NCBI GenBank assembly: GCA_963705545.1
Contig: CAVPJX010000004.1
Location: 124,001 to 188,000, forward strand
DNA from: DATBLY01 sp963705545
Lineage (GTDB): Bacteria > Actinomycetota > UBA4738 > HRBIN12
Direction of reading: 5' to 3'
Length of the DNA stretch: 64,000 nt
The position numbers and the translations under genes are program-made. This document shows, one piece after another, positions 1 through 7,513 of the stretch (positions are counted from its first letter, which is position 1; every line of letters begins with the position of its first letter). The notes under the pieces were generated by a model. It saw only the letters and a list, made by a program, of their open reading frames with translations, was not told the origin of the DNA and did not search any database.

Positions 1-1402
1 GGTGTCGATGCCGGGACGCGGCGATCACGACCGCGGGCCGACCGACCTGTTCGAGACGTACGTGCCGCTGCAGACCGACAGCGGGCAGTTCTTCGGCGCC
101 GTGCAGGTCGACCAGTACTACGACGACCTGGTCGAGGGATCCTCTCGTCCGTGGCGCCCCCTGCAGATCGCGTTCTTCGTGGTGGCCGCGATCTGCGCCG
201 TGATGGTGCTGCTCTCGTTCTGGTGGTCGGCCAAGCCGATGACCGACGCGGAGGTGGCCCTGCGCCTCGACCGCGCGACGCTCAAGGGTGCGAAGGCCGC
301 CGGCCGGGAGAACGCGAAGGTCACCAAGCGCGACACGAAGGCGATCGATGAGGCGAGCTCGGAGGTCCAGCGCCTGCGCGCGAAGCTCGACGAGTCCGAC
401 AAGGCCAGGGACGCGGCCAAGCTCCAGGCGAAGGAGCTGCAGGAGCAGGTGCGGGCCGCGGGCCAGCAGGTGCAGGCGGCTCAGAGCGAGCTGTCCGGCG
501 CCCAGCGCGCCACGCAAGACGCGACCGAGGCTCTGCGACTGGCGGGCGAGACCGAGCGCCAGCTGCGCGCCGAGATCGAGATGTTGCGGATGGAGGCCGC
601 CAAGGTTCCGGAGCCCTCCGTGGGTCCGTCGCAGGAGGTCTTCGAGGCCGTCCAGGCCGACCTGGAGCGCGCCCGTGAGGAGGTCCAGGAGGCTCAGCTC
701 GCGGCGAAGCGCGCCCAGGCCGAGGCCGACGAGCTCCGAGCCGGGTCGGAGCAGGCTCGGCAGGAGTCCGAGCAGGCGATCGCCGCCGCGGAGCTCGCCC
801 GCCAGCAGGCCGACGACGCGCTGGGGCGCCTCGACTCCGTCCGGGCCGAGGCCGAGGAAGCCCGATCGGCCCAGACGTTCGCGAGCGGTCAGCTCGCCGA
901 CGCCCAGCGCAAGCTCGACGAGGCGCCGGCCACCGCCGTCCAGGAGGTGCTGCCGGCCGACGCGCAGGCGCGGATCGAGGAGCTCGAAGAGCAGGTGCGG
1001 GCGCTCGATCAGGAGCGCGCGATGCTCCGCGCCGGCCGTCCGGAGACCTTCTACGAGGTGCGCAACAAGGAGCTCGAGGACGAGCTCAAGGCGGCGCGCG
1101 ACGGCCTGAAGGGCGCCGAGCAGCAAGCCCTGGACGCGAAGGCCATGGCGGCCGGGCTCGCGCCGAACGCGCTCGCGTCGATCGAGGAGCGTCTCTCCGC
1201 CGCCGAGCAGCGTGCCGAGGAGGCCGAGCGGCGCCTGCTGGAGCTCGAGCCCGACGCCGTCGCTGCGAGCAACGGGAACGGCAACGGGTCCGCGCCGGCC
1301 GAGGAGCCGAAGGAGGAGATCGACGGCAGCGAGCTCCGCAGCAAGCTCGTGCGCGCCGCGGACCGAAAGCGCATGGGCGCCGACCAGAACCCGCGCCGCT
1401 AG
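1..1402 (+). CDS. Membrane-anchored coiled-coil protein (5' end cut by window edge)
   Basis: The frame is open to the left edge, so the true start probably lies upstream; GTG at position 2 is only the first possible start. The first 50 or so visible residues read like the end of an extracytoplasmic sensor domain (YVPLQ...FGAVQVDQYY is typical of the last strand before the membrane in receptor proteins). One transmembrane helix follows at about residues 54-75. Almost all the rest (about 95-440) is Ala/Glu/Arg/Gln-rich heptad-like sequence predicted to form a long coiled coil, and the tail is Gly/Asn-rich and charged. No kinase, cyclase or methyl-accepting signature is visible. It ends 28 bp from a convergent dehydrogenase gene. 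The cellular role is unknown; a scaffold or signalling role is inference. Confidence 0.6.
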   Translation, partial: VSMPGRGDHDRGPTDLFETYVPLQTDSGQFFGAVQVDQYYDDLVEGSSRPWRPLQIAFFVVAAICAVMVLLSFWWSAKPMTDAEVALRLDRATLKGAKAAGRENAKVTKRDTKAIDEASSEVQRLRAKLDESDKARDAAKLQAKELQEQVRAAGQQVQAAQSELSGAQRATQDATEALRLAGETERQLRAEIEMLRMEAAKVPEPSVGPSQEVFEAVQADLERAREEVQEAQLAAKRAQAEADELRAGSEQARQESEQAIAAAELARQQADDALGRLDSVRAEAEEARSAQTFASGQLADAQRKLDEAPATAVQEVLPADAQARIEELEEQVRALDQERAMLRAGRPETFYEVRNKELEDELKAARDGLKGAEQQALDAKAMAAGLAPNALASIEERLSAAEQRAEEAERRLLELEPDAVAASNGNGNGSAPAEEPKEEIDGSELRSKLVRAADRKRMGADQNPRR

Positions 1403-1430
1403 TTGACGCGGAGCGCAGGGTCGGTCGCCG

Positions 1431-2561
1431 CTACCCCGACGCCAGCCGATAGATCCCGCGCGCGTCGCTGAAGTAGATCCGTCCGTCCGGGGCCGATTCC
1501 ATCGAGTAGATCGCGCCGTTCGGGCTGGACAGCACGGTGACCGGGTTCCCGGCGACGTCGGTCCGCTGGCCGTTCAGGCTCACGCGACGAAGCTGGCCGT
1601 CGTTCACGCAGCCGAAGAACAGGTCGCCCTCGACGCTCGCGCCCAGGCCGCAGCCTTCGCAGAAGGCCGCGCCGGTGATCCCGATCGGTGATGCGAAGTA
1701 CGTCGCGGGCATCAGGCGCGGCTGCGGGCCGCTGTTGTTCGTGTCGCCCGGGGCCTCCTGGCTCCCGCAGCTCTCGTTCGGTCCCCAACCGAAGTTGCCG
1801 TCCGAGCGGATCCGGTTGATCTCGTCGTTGCAGCCGGGTCCGTTCTCGGTCTCCCAGAGGAAGTCGGTCCGCGGGTCCCACGTGAAGCCGAACGCGTTGC
1901 GGATCCCGAACGCGTAGATCCGGCTGCCGGCGATCGGGTTGTTTCCAGGCACGCTGCCGTCGGGCCGCATCCGCAGGATCTTGCCTCGGAGGTTGTCGGA
2001 CAGGTCCTGGCTGTTCGTGCTGTCGTGGCCGTCGCCGACGATCGCGTAGAGCAGGCCGTCGGGTCCGAACGCGATCCGGCCCCCGTTGTGGTACGGGCTC
2101 GAGCTTGCGGGCGTCGAGACCAGCACCTTCGTGCCCGTGGCGTGGTTGCCTTCCTTGCGGATCCGCAAGATCTGGTTCAGCAGCTCCCCCTGCACCCGTC
2201 TGGTCACGTACACGTAGAGGTACGGCGCCTGCGGCCAGTTCGGGTGCAGCGCGACCCCGAGCGCCCCGCGCTCGCCTTCGCCGTTCACGCCGCCGACCGC
2301 GGCGAATCGATGGTCGGCTCCGGTCGACGGGTTCAGGAAGTGGATCTCGCCGGTGCCGCGCTCGAGGTAGACGATCCGGCCGTTCGGCATGAACGTGAAC
2401 GCGGCCGGGTCGGAGAGGCCGTCCGCCACCGTCCGCACGACGATCCCACCCCGGGCGTCCGCGGGCGAACCGCCGGCTAGGACGATCGCGGTCGAGACGG
2501 CCATGGCGGTCGCGACGATCGTCGCGAGGACGCGGCGGGCGGAACGCGGCTCTCGGGTCAT
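1431..2561 (-). CDS. Secreted PQQ-type aldose sugar dehydrogenase (GSDH/YliI family)
   Basis: A 376-residue protein with an N-terminal Sec signal peptide: RR-rich start, hydrophobic stretch at about 12-30, and an Ala-x-Ala-type end near residue 36. The rest is a six-bladed beta-propeller of the glucose/sorbosone dehydrogenase family. Family hallmarks visible are the GERGALGVALHP segment, YHNGGRIAFGPDG (the PQQ/His region), GKILR, and YAFGIRNAFGFTWDP followed by ENGPGCNDEIN. Relatives oxidise aldoses outside the membrane with PQQ; no PQQ synthesis genes are in the window, so cofactor supply and substrate are inferred. The ATG at 2561 places the signal peptide at the N-terminus, whereas the open frame runs on upstream without coding character. 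It is divergent from the CoxL-like gene across 60 bp. Confidence 0.85.
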   Translation of the reverse strand: MTREPRSARRVLATIVATAMAVSTAIVLAGGSPADARGGIVVRTVADGLSDPAAFTFMPNGRIVYLERGTGEIHFLNPSTGADHRFAAVGGVNGEGERGALGVALHPNWPQAPYLYVYVTRRVQGELLNQILRIRKEGNHATGTKVLVSTPASSSPYHNGGRIAFGPDGLLYAIVGDGHDSTNSQDLSDNLRGKILRMRPDGSVPGNNPIAGSRIYAFGIRNAFGFTWDPRTDFLWETENGPGCNDEINRIRSDGNFGWGPNESCGSQEAPGDTNNSGPQPRLMPATYFASPIGITGAAFCEGCGLGASVEGDLFFGCVNDGQLRRVSLNGQRTDVAGNPVTVLSSPNGAIYSMESAPDGRIYFSDARGIYRLASG

Positions 2562-2621
2562 CGGCTCGCTCCCCAGTGTCCCTCGGGTCGACGGCGGCCG
2601 CTCGGCGGGTCGCCGCCTAGC

Positions 2622-4943
2622 ATGAGCGCCGTGACGCTCCCGCCCTCGTTGTTCGGCGTTCCGCAGCTCCGGTCTGAAGACCCTCGGTTCCTCCGGGGGG
2701 AGGGCCGGTACCTGGAGAACCTCGAGATCCCAGGGGCGCTGCGGGCGACCTTCGTGCGCTCCATCATGGCGCACGCCCGGATCCAGGAGGTGGACGTGTC
2801 CGCGGCCCGGGCGATGCCGGGCGTCGTGGCGGTCTACACCGCAGACGATCTGGGGATCGCGCCGATGCTGCCCAGCGGGAACGTAGAGGGTGCCTCCGGC
2901 GAGCTCGAGGGGACGTTCGACCGGCACGTCCTGGCGCACGACCGGGTCCGGTACGTGGGCGAGGCGATCGCGGTCGTGGTCGCCGAGACCCTCGCGCAGG
3001 GGCAGGATGCGGCGGAGGCCGTCCGGGTCGAGTACGAGCCGCTGGACGTCGCGGTCGACCCGGAGGCCGCCGCGCTCGACGGCGCGCCGCCGCTGTTCGA
3101 GGCGCAGGGCTCGAACGTCGTCCACACGCTGCTCGCGCACTGGGACGAGGACGTCCTGGCGGGTGCCGAGGTGGTCGCGCGCGGGCGCTTCGTGAACCAG
3201 CGCTTGGCGCCGTGCCCGATGGAGCCGAACGCCATCGCTGTCGTCCCGGAGGGCGACGACCGATATACGGTCTGGGTTTCGACGCAGATCCCGTTCGACG
3301 TGCGCAACGACCTGGCCGACGTGCTGGGCGTGCACAAGCGGCGGATCCGCACGATCGCGCCCGACGTGGGCGGCGGGTTCGGGGCGAAGCTGCAGCTCTA
3401 TCCGGAGTACGCCGTCGTCGCGGTGGCGGCGCGGAGGCTCGGCCGGCCGATCCGGTGGGTCGAGACCCGGACCGAGAGCATGCTCGGGCTCACGCACGGG
3501 CGCGCGCAGGTCCAGACCGTCGAGATCGGGGCCAAGCGCGACGGCAGCTTGGTCGGGATGCGCGTCGAGCTGCTCGCGGACCTGGGCGCGTACCCGATCG
3601 CGGCGTTCCTGCCCGACACGACGCAGGAGATGCTGGCCGGCGTCTACGCGTTCCCGGCGATCGCCTGCCGGGTCCGCGCGGTCGTGACGAACACCACGCC
3701 GGTCGGCCCGTACCGCGGGGCGGGCCGGCCGGAAGCAGCCGCGCTGGTCGAGCGCGCGATCGACCTGCTCGCCGGCGAGCTCGCCATGGATCCGATCGAG
3801 CTGCGACGGCGGAACCTCATCCCCGCCGATGCGTTCCCGATCACGACGGCCTCGAACACGCGGTACGACACCGGGGACTACGAGCGCTCGCTCGAGGAGG
3901 CCCTGCGCCTCGCCGGATGGGACGAGCTCCGCGCCGAGCAGCGGCGCAGGCGGGAGCGAGGCGACCCGACGTGCCTCGGGATCGGGCTCGCCACGTACGT
4001 CGAGATCACGTCCTTCGCGAGCAAGGAGTTCGGCTCGGTCGAGGTGCATCCCGACGGCGGCGTGACGCTCCTGACGGGGGCGTCGCCCCACGGGCAGGGG
4101 CACGAGACCGCGTTCGCGCAGATCGCGGCGGCGCTCCTCGGCGTCCGGTTCGAGCGCGTGCGCGTGATCCACTCCGACACGGGCGTCGTGCCGCGCGGCG
4201 CGGGAACGTGGGGCTCGCGTTCGCTGCAGGCGGCGGGCTCGGCGATCGCTGAGGAGAGCCAGAAGCTCGTCGAGAAGGCGCGGCGGATCGCATCCCACGT
4301 CCTGGAGGTCGACGAGGCGGACCTCGAGGTCGCCGACGGCGGCATCCGGGTGGCGGGCGCGCCCACGCGCGCGGTCGACTGGGACGAGCTGGCGGCCCTC
4401 GCCGCGGACGCCGCGAACCTGCCGGAGGGGATGGAGCCCGGGCTCGTTTCGTCCGGGGTCTTCCGGGAGGTCGACTCGACGTTCCCGTTCGGCGCGCATG
4501 TGGCCGTCGTCGAGGTGGACACGCTGACCGGCGACGTCCGGCTGGTTCGGCACGTCGCCGTCGACGACTGCGGCCGGATCCTGAACCCCATCCTCGTGGA
4601 CGGCCAGGTGCACGGCGGCCTGGGGCAGGGGATCGCGCAGGCGCTGTACGAGGAGGTCGTCTTCGACGAGTTCGGGAACCCACTCACCGCGACGTTCACG
4701 GGGTACGCGTTCCCGTCGGCCGCCGATCTCCCGTCGTACGAGCTGGCCCACACCGAGACGCCGACGCCCCACAACCCGTTGGGGGCGAAGGGCATCGGCG
4801 AGTCGGCGACGATCGGCTCGACCCCGGCCGTGCAGAACGCCGCGGTCGACGCGCTCGCGCACCTGGGGGTACGCCACCTCGACCTGCCGCTTTCCCCGGA
4901 GCGGGTGTGGCGCGCGATCCGTGACGCGTCCGAGGGCGCATGA
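2622..4943 (+). CDS. Xanthine dehydrogenase/CoxL-family molybdopterin-binding subunit
   Basis: A 773-residue large subunit of the molybdenum hydroxylase family. Visible are the N-terminal a/b-hammerhead domain (about 15-135), GGGFGAK in the Mo-cofactor domain (about 250), PYRGAGR near residues 363-369, GQGHE near 490, and the C-terminal GAKGIGES whose Glu (about residue 727) is the catalytic base in the family. The active-site loop reads YRGAGR. That is the pattern of form II, CoxL-like enzymes; true aerobic CO dehydrogenase (form I) has YRCSFR, so CO oxidation should not be assumed. No FAD (CoxM) or 2Fe-2S (CoxS) subunit gene and no accessory gene lies next to it. ATG 2622 is the first in-frame start. 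The gene ends 16 bp before the start of the peptidase gene. Confidence 0.87.
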   Translation: MSAVTLPPSLFGVPQLRSEDPRFLRGEGRYLENLEIPGALRATFVRSIMAHARIQEVDVSAARAMPGVVAVYTADDLGIAPMLPSGNVEGASGELEGTFDRHVLAHDRVRYVGEAIAVVVAETLAQGQDAAEAVRVEYEPLDVAVDPEAAALDGAPPLFEAQGSNVVHTLLAHWDEDVLAGAEVVARGRFVNQRLAPCPMEPNAIAVVPEGDDRYTVWVSTQIPFDVRNDLADVLGVHKRRIRTIAPDVGGGFGAKLQLYPEYAVVAVAARRLGRPIRWVETRTESMLGLTHGRAQVQTVEIGAKRDGSLVGMRVELLADLGAYPIAAFLPDTTQEMLAGVYAFPAIACRVRAVVTNTTPVGPYRGAGRPEAAALVERAIDLLAGELAMDPIELRRRNLIPADAFPITTASNTRYDTGDYERSLEEALRLAGWDELRAEQRRRRERGDPTCLGIGLATYVEITSFASKEFGSVEVHPDGGVTLLTGASPHGQGHETAFAQIAAALLGVRFERVRVIHSDTGVVPRGAGTWGSRSLQAAGSAIAEESQKLVEKARRIASHVLEVDEADLEVADGGIRVAGAPTRAVDWDELAALAADAANLPEGMEPGLVSSGVFREVDSTFPFGAHVAVVEVDTLTGDVRLVRHVAVDDCGRILNPILVDGQVHGGLGQGIAQALYEEVVFDEFGNPLTATFTGYAFPSAADLPSYELAHTETPTPHNPLGAKGIGESATIGSTPAVQNAAVDALAHLGVRHLDLPLSPERVWRAIRDASEGA

Positions 4944-4959
4944 CGTAGGCTCCTCCGCC

Positions 4960-6744
4960 ATGAGCGATCCGACCGCCGACTGGGAACGCCGCTTCCGGGC
5001 CCCGATCGTCTCGATGCCGGATTGGTCGCCCCTCGCACCCGACCGGATCGGGTACGAGAGCACCGAGAGCGGTGTCTGGCAGCTCCATGCCTGGGACTCG
5101 TCGAGTGGCCTGCGTCGACGCGTGACGGATCACCCGGTCGGGGTGATCAGCGGTTCCCTCTCGCCGGACGGCGCGAACATCCACTGGTGGCAGGACGAGA
5201 CGGGGGACGAGTCGGGACGATGGCTCACGGCCCCGTTCGAGGGCGGCGACGCCGCGCCGCTCTTGCACGATGTCCCCGTCGGGTGGAACGAGGGGATGGC
5301 GCAGGCGCCAGGCGTGATCGCGGCCTCGATCAGCGACGCGAACGGCTTCGGGATCTTCGTGCGGCACGGCGACGGCCCGTCCGTGGAGATCGCCCGCAGT
5401 CCCGACCTGCTCCGCGTCGCCGGGGACGAGGGATACAACCGCGGCGGCCTGTCCGCCGACGGCTCGCTGCTGTGCCTGCAGCGCGGGAACATGATGCATC
5501 CCGCCCTGCGGGTCGTCGACGCGCGCTCCGGAGAGACGGTCGCGGACCTGCAGGATGAGGAGAAGTGCCTCTCGGCCGCCGTGTGGGCGCCGCGCGCGGG
5601 CGACGGTCGCCTCGTCGTGATCCACGAGCGACGCGGCGAGGCCGCCCCGGCGATCTGGGAACCGGCGACGGGGGCCTGGACGGACCTCGACACCGGACTC
5701 GAGGGCGACGTGTTCGCCTACGACTGGTGGCCCGACGGCTCGGCGCTGCTGCTGGCCAACCTGGTGGAGGGTCGCCATCGCCTCCACCGCTACGAGCTCG
5801 GGACCGGCGCGCTCTCCGCGTTCGAGCATCCGCCCGGCCAGGTCTCGGGCGCCAGGGTTCGCCCAGATGGATCGATCTGGTTCCGCTGGTGCGACGGGGC
5901 GCACGACCACCGGATCCTGAACGACCGCGGCGAGGAGGTCCTCCGACCCGCCGGAGATCCCGCGCCGCAGGGCCGCCCGTACACCTCGTTCCGCTACGAC
6001 AACCCGCACGGGGAGTCGGTCCACGGCTTCTACGTGGCTCCCGAGGGGGACGGCCCGTTCCCGGTCCTGATCCGTCCGCACGGTGGACCGACCTGGCTCG
6101 ACGAGGACCGGTTCAATCCCGAGGTGCAGTCCTACGTCGACGTCGGGTTCGCCGTGGCGATGATCAACTACCGCGGCTCGACCGGGTACGGCGCGGAGTG
6201 GCGGGACGCGTTGATCGGCGACATCGGGGGGCCCGAGGTCGAGGATCTGAACGCCGGCTTGGCGTGGCTGGTGGGGCAGGGCATCGCGGACCCGTCGCGG
6301 GCCGTGATCGGCGGCTGGTCATGGGGTGGCTACCTCACGCTGATGGAGCTCGGCAAGCACCCCGACCTGTGGGTGTGTGGCATCGCGGGGATCCCGGTGG
6401 GCGACTACGAGCTCTCCTACGACGACATGTCGCCGGACCTGCAGGCCTACGACCGGGCGCTGCTCGGCGGGACGCCGGCCGAGGTCCCGGAGCTGATGCG
6501 CGACCGCAACCCGATCTACTTCGCCGACGCCGTCCGCGCGCCGGTGCTCTTCCTGATCGGCGAGAACGACAGCCGCTGCCCGTTCCGGCAGGCGATGGCC
6601 TACGTCGACAAGCTCGCGGCGCGGGGCCACCCCCACGAGGTCTACCTGTTCGGCACGGGCCACGGGTCCTACGACATCGAGGAGGAGATCCGCCAGCAGC
6701 GGGCGATCCTCGACTTCCTGGCCCTGAACGTCCCCGCGGCCTGA
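4960..6744 (+). CDS. S9-family prolyl oligopeptidase-type serine peptidase
   Basis: A 594-residue protein with an N-terminal beta-propeller (about 20-350, repeated W...DG blades) and a C-terminal alpha/beta-hydrolase domain. The triad is visible: Ser454 in GGWSWGGY, Asp537 in IGENDSRCP and His568 in GTGHGSYD, with RPHGGPTW forming the oxyanion region. Relatives are cytoplasmic acylaminoacyl or prolyl oligopeptidases that cleave short peptides. ATG 4960 is chosen over the in-frame GTG at 4921, which would overlap the upstream gene. A TAGGCT hexamer sits at 4946-4951, eight bases before the ATG, and there is no Shine-Dalgarno sequence, so it may have its own leaderless promoter. There is no signal peptide. 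Confidence 0.88.
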   Translation: MSDPTADWERRFRAPIVSMPDWSPLAPDRIGYESTESGVWQLHAWDSSSGLRRRVTDHPVGVISGSLSPDGANIHWWQDETGDESGRWLTAPFEGGDAAPLLHDVPVGWNEGMAQAPGVIAASISDANGFGIFVRHGDGPSVEIARSPDLLRVAGDEGYNRGGLSADGSLLCLQRGNMMHPALRVVDARSGETVADLQDEEKCLSAAVWAPRAGDGRLVVIHERRGEAAPAIWEPATGAWTDLDTGLEGDVFAYDWWPDGSALLLANLVEGRHRLHRYELGTGALSAFEHPPGQVSGARVRPDGSIWFRWCDGAHDHRILNDRGEEVLRPAGDPAPQGRPYTSFRYDNPHGESVHGFYVAPEGDGPFPVLIRPHGGPTWLDEDRFNPEVQSYVDVGFAVAMINYRGSTGYGAEWRDALIGDIGGPEVEDLNAGLAWLVGQGIADPSRAVIGGWSWGGYLTLMELGKHPDLWVCGIAGIPVGDYELSYDDMSPDLQAYDRALLGGTPAEVPELMRDRNPIYFADAVRAPVLFLIGENDSRCPFRQAMAYVDKLAARGHPHEVYLFGTGHGSYDIEEEIRQQRAILDFLALNVPAA

Positions 6745-6804
6745 CCCTTCGCCGCCCGGGAGCCCGGACGCTACCCGAAGCAGAGCCGATGCTAGCGTGG
6801 CCGC

Positions 6805-7062
6805 ATGTCGCCGTGGATCGCGATCCCCGTCGCGCTCGTCCTGGCCTACGTGATCTGGCGGGTCGGGATCGCGACGCTCCGTTCGCTGACCAGCGACCCC
6901 GCCCGCCTGGAGAAACCGGAGGTCGAGGACGTCGAGGAGCTGGAGGTCTTCCTGGTGTGCGGGGAGTGCGGGACCGAGTTCCGGGTAACCCGCCTGGGGG
7001 AGCTCCAGATCCCGCGCCACTGCGGCGAGCCGATGCACGTCGAGCGCCGCCCCGTCGGCTGA
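6805..7062 (+). CDS. Small membrane-anchored zinc-ribbon protein, unknown function
   Basis: An 85-residue protein with one N-terminal transmembrane helix (about 3-23), an acidic linker, and a short metal-site-like segment: CGEC at 52-55 followed by RHCGEPMHV (His72, Cys73, His78). This spacing is compatible with a one-zinc ribbon. It is not assigned to a named family. TAGCGT at 6793-6798 lies six bases before the ATG, preceded by TGC as in an extended -10, so the gene is probably leaderless and monocistronic. It converges on the crgA operon across a 186-bp stretch carrying DnaA boxes. Confidence 0.7.
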   Translation: MSPWIAIPVALVLAYVIWRVGIATLRSLTSDPARLEKPEVEDVEELEVFLVCGECGTEFRVTRLGELQIPRHCGEPMHVERRPVG

Positions 7063-7074
7063 GTTCCCCACCGG

Positions 7075-7083
7075 TTATCCACA
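7075..7083 (+). promoter_or_regulatory. DnaA box (perfect TTATCCACA)
   Basis: Exact match to the high-affinity consensus TTATNCACA, a few bases downstream of the stop codon of the small zinc-ribbon gene. Confidence 0.6.
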
Positions 7084-7108
7084 GGAGCGCCCCCGTCTAT
7101 CCCCACCG

Positions 7109-7117
7109 TTATCCACA
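7109..7117 (+). promoter_or_regulatory. DnaA box (perfect TTATCCACA)
   Basis: Second exact match, 34 bp downstream of and in the same orientation as the first, which makes chance occurrence in such GC-rich DNA unlikely. Confidence 0.6.
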
Positions 7118-7248
7118 TCGCGTGAACGCACAGCGGCGGGAGGGACGACCCGCAGGGGTTCTCCACCATGTGGAAACCGATGTGGAAGGATCACACGGCT
7201 GTGATTCTTCGGGTGGGTCCCTCGGGAGGTGCTGCGCTGCCGCCCGAT

Positions 7249-7512
7249 TCAGCGGATGCCGGTCGTGCCCAGGAACCCGACCGCGATCAACCCGAGGCCG
7301 ACCATCAAGGCGATCGAGTTCGTCTGGCCGCCGGTGAACGGCAGGATCCCCATGTAGTTCAGGACGATCACCAGCACGCCCAGGCCCATCACGGAGAGCA
7401 CGAGCGGCGAGTACCAGCGAGGGCTGGACTTCGTCTTCGGCTTCGGCTTGTCGGGCGCGACCTGGTATCGGCCTTTGGCCTTCGCCTTCTGGCGACCCCG
7501 GGACTTCGGCAT
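7249..7512 (-). CDS. crgA: Cell division protein CrgA
   Basis: An 87-residue protein with the CrgA (UPF0233) pattern: a basic N-terminus beginning MPKSRGR, a Lys/Pro-rich cytoplasmic segment, then two transmembrane helices (about 34-54 and 65-84) joined by a short loop with N-Y-M-G-I-L-P. In actinobacteria CrgA binds FtsZ, FtsQ, FtsI and the PBP/RodA machinery at the septum. The ATG lies one base after the stop of the acylase gene (TGAcATG), so the two are translationally coupled. In mycobacteria crgA neighbours the pknB cluster near the origin. Here that cluster is about 39 kb away, but DnaA boxes adjoin crgA. Confidence 0.85.
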   Translation of the reverse strand: MPKSRGRQKAKAKGRYQVAPDKPKPKTKSSPRWYSPLVLSVMGLGVLVIVLNYMGILPFTGGQTNSIALMVGLGLIAVGFLGTTGIR

Positions 7513-7513
7513 G

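Larger units (their letters stand above)
7063..7248. other. Convergent intergenic region with DnaA-box cluster
   Basis: A 186-bp stretch between two converging genes, so it holds no gene promoter on either side. It carries two perfect DnaA boxes (TTATCCACA) 34 bp apart in the same orientation, a near-match CTATCCCCA at 7097-7105 between them, and two TGTGGAA elements in opposite orientation at 7169-7187. At 7190-7205 is a perfect inverted repeat, ATCACA-CGGC-TGTGAT. It may be an origin-type or DnaA-titrating locus. There is no marked AT-rich unwinding element, and dnaA/dnaN are absent from the window. Confidence 0.5.

Noticed and set aside
2622..4943. Calling the CoxL-like protein an aerobic CO dehydrogenase
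   Set aside because: The active-site loop is YRGAGR, not the YRCSFR of form I enzymes, and partner subunits are absent.
2562..5063. Apparent 1210-residue minus-strand frame extending the sugar dehydrogenase far upstream
   Set aside because: The extension is antisense to the CoxL-like gene and has no coding character; the signal peptide fixes the start at 2561.
7190..7205. ATCACA-CGGC-TGTGAT as a CRP-type operator
   Set aside because: Arm order is reversed relative to TGTGA-N6-TCACA, and the site lies between convergent 3' ends where no promoter is expected.
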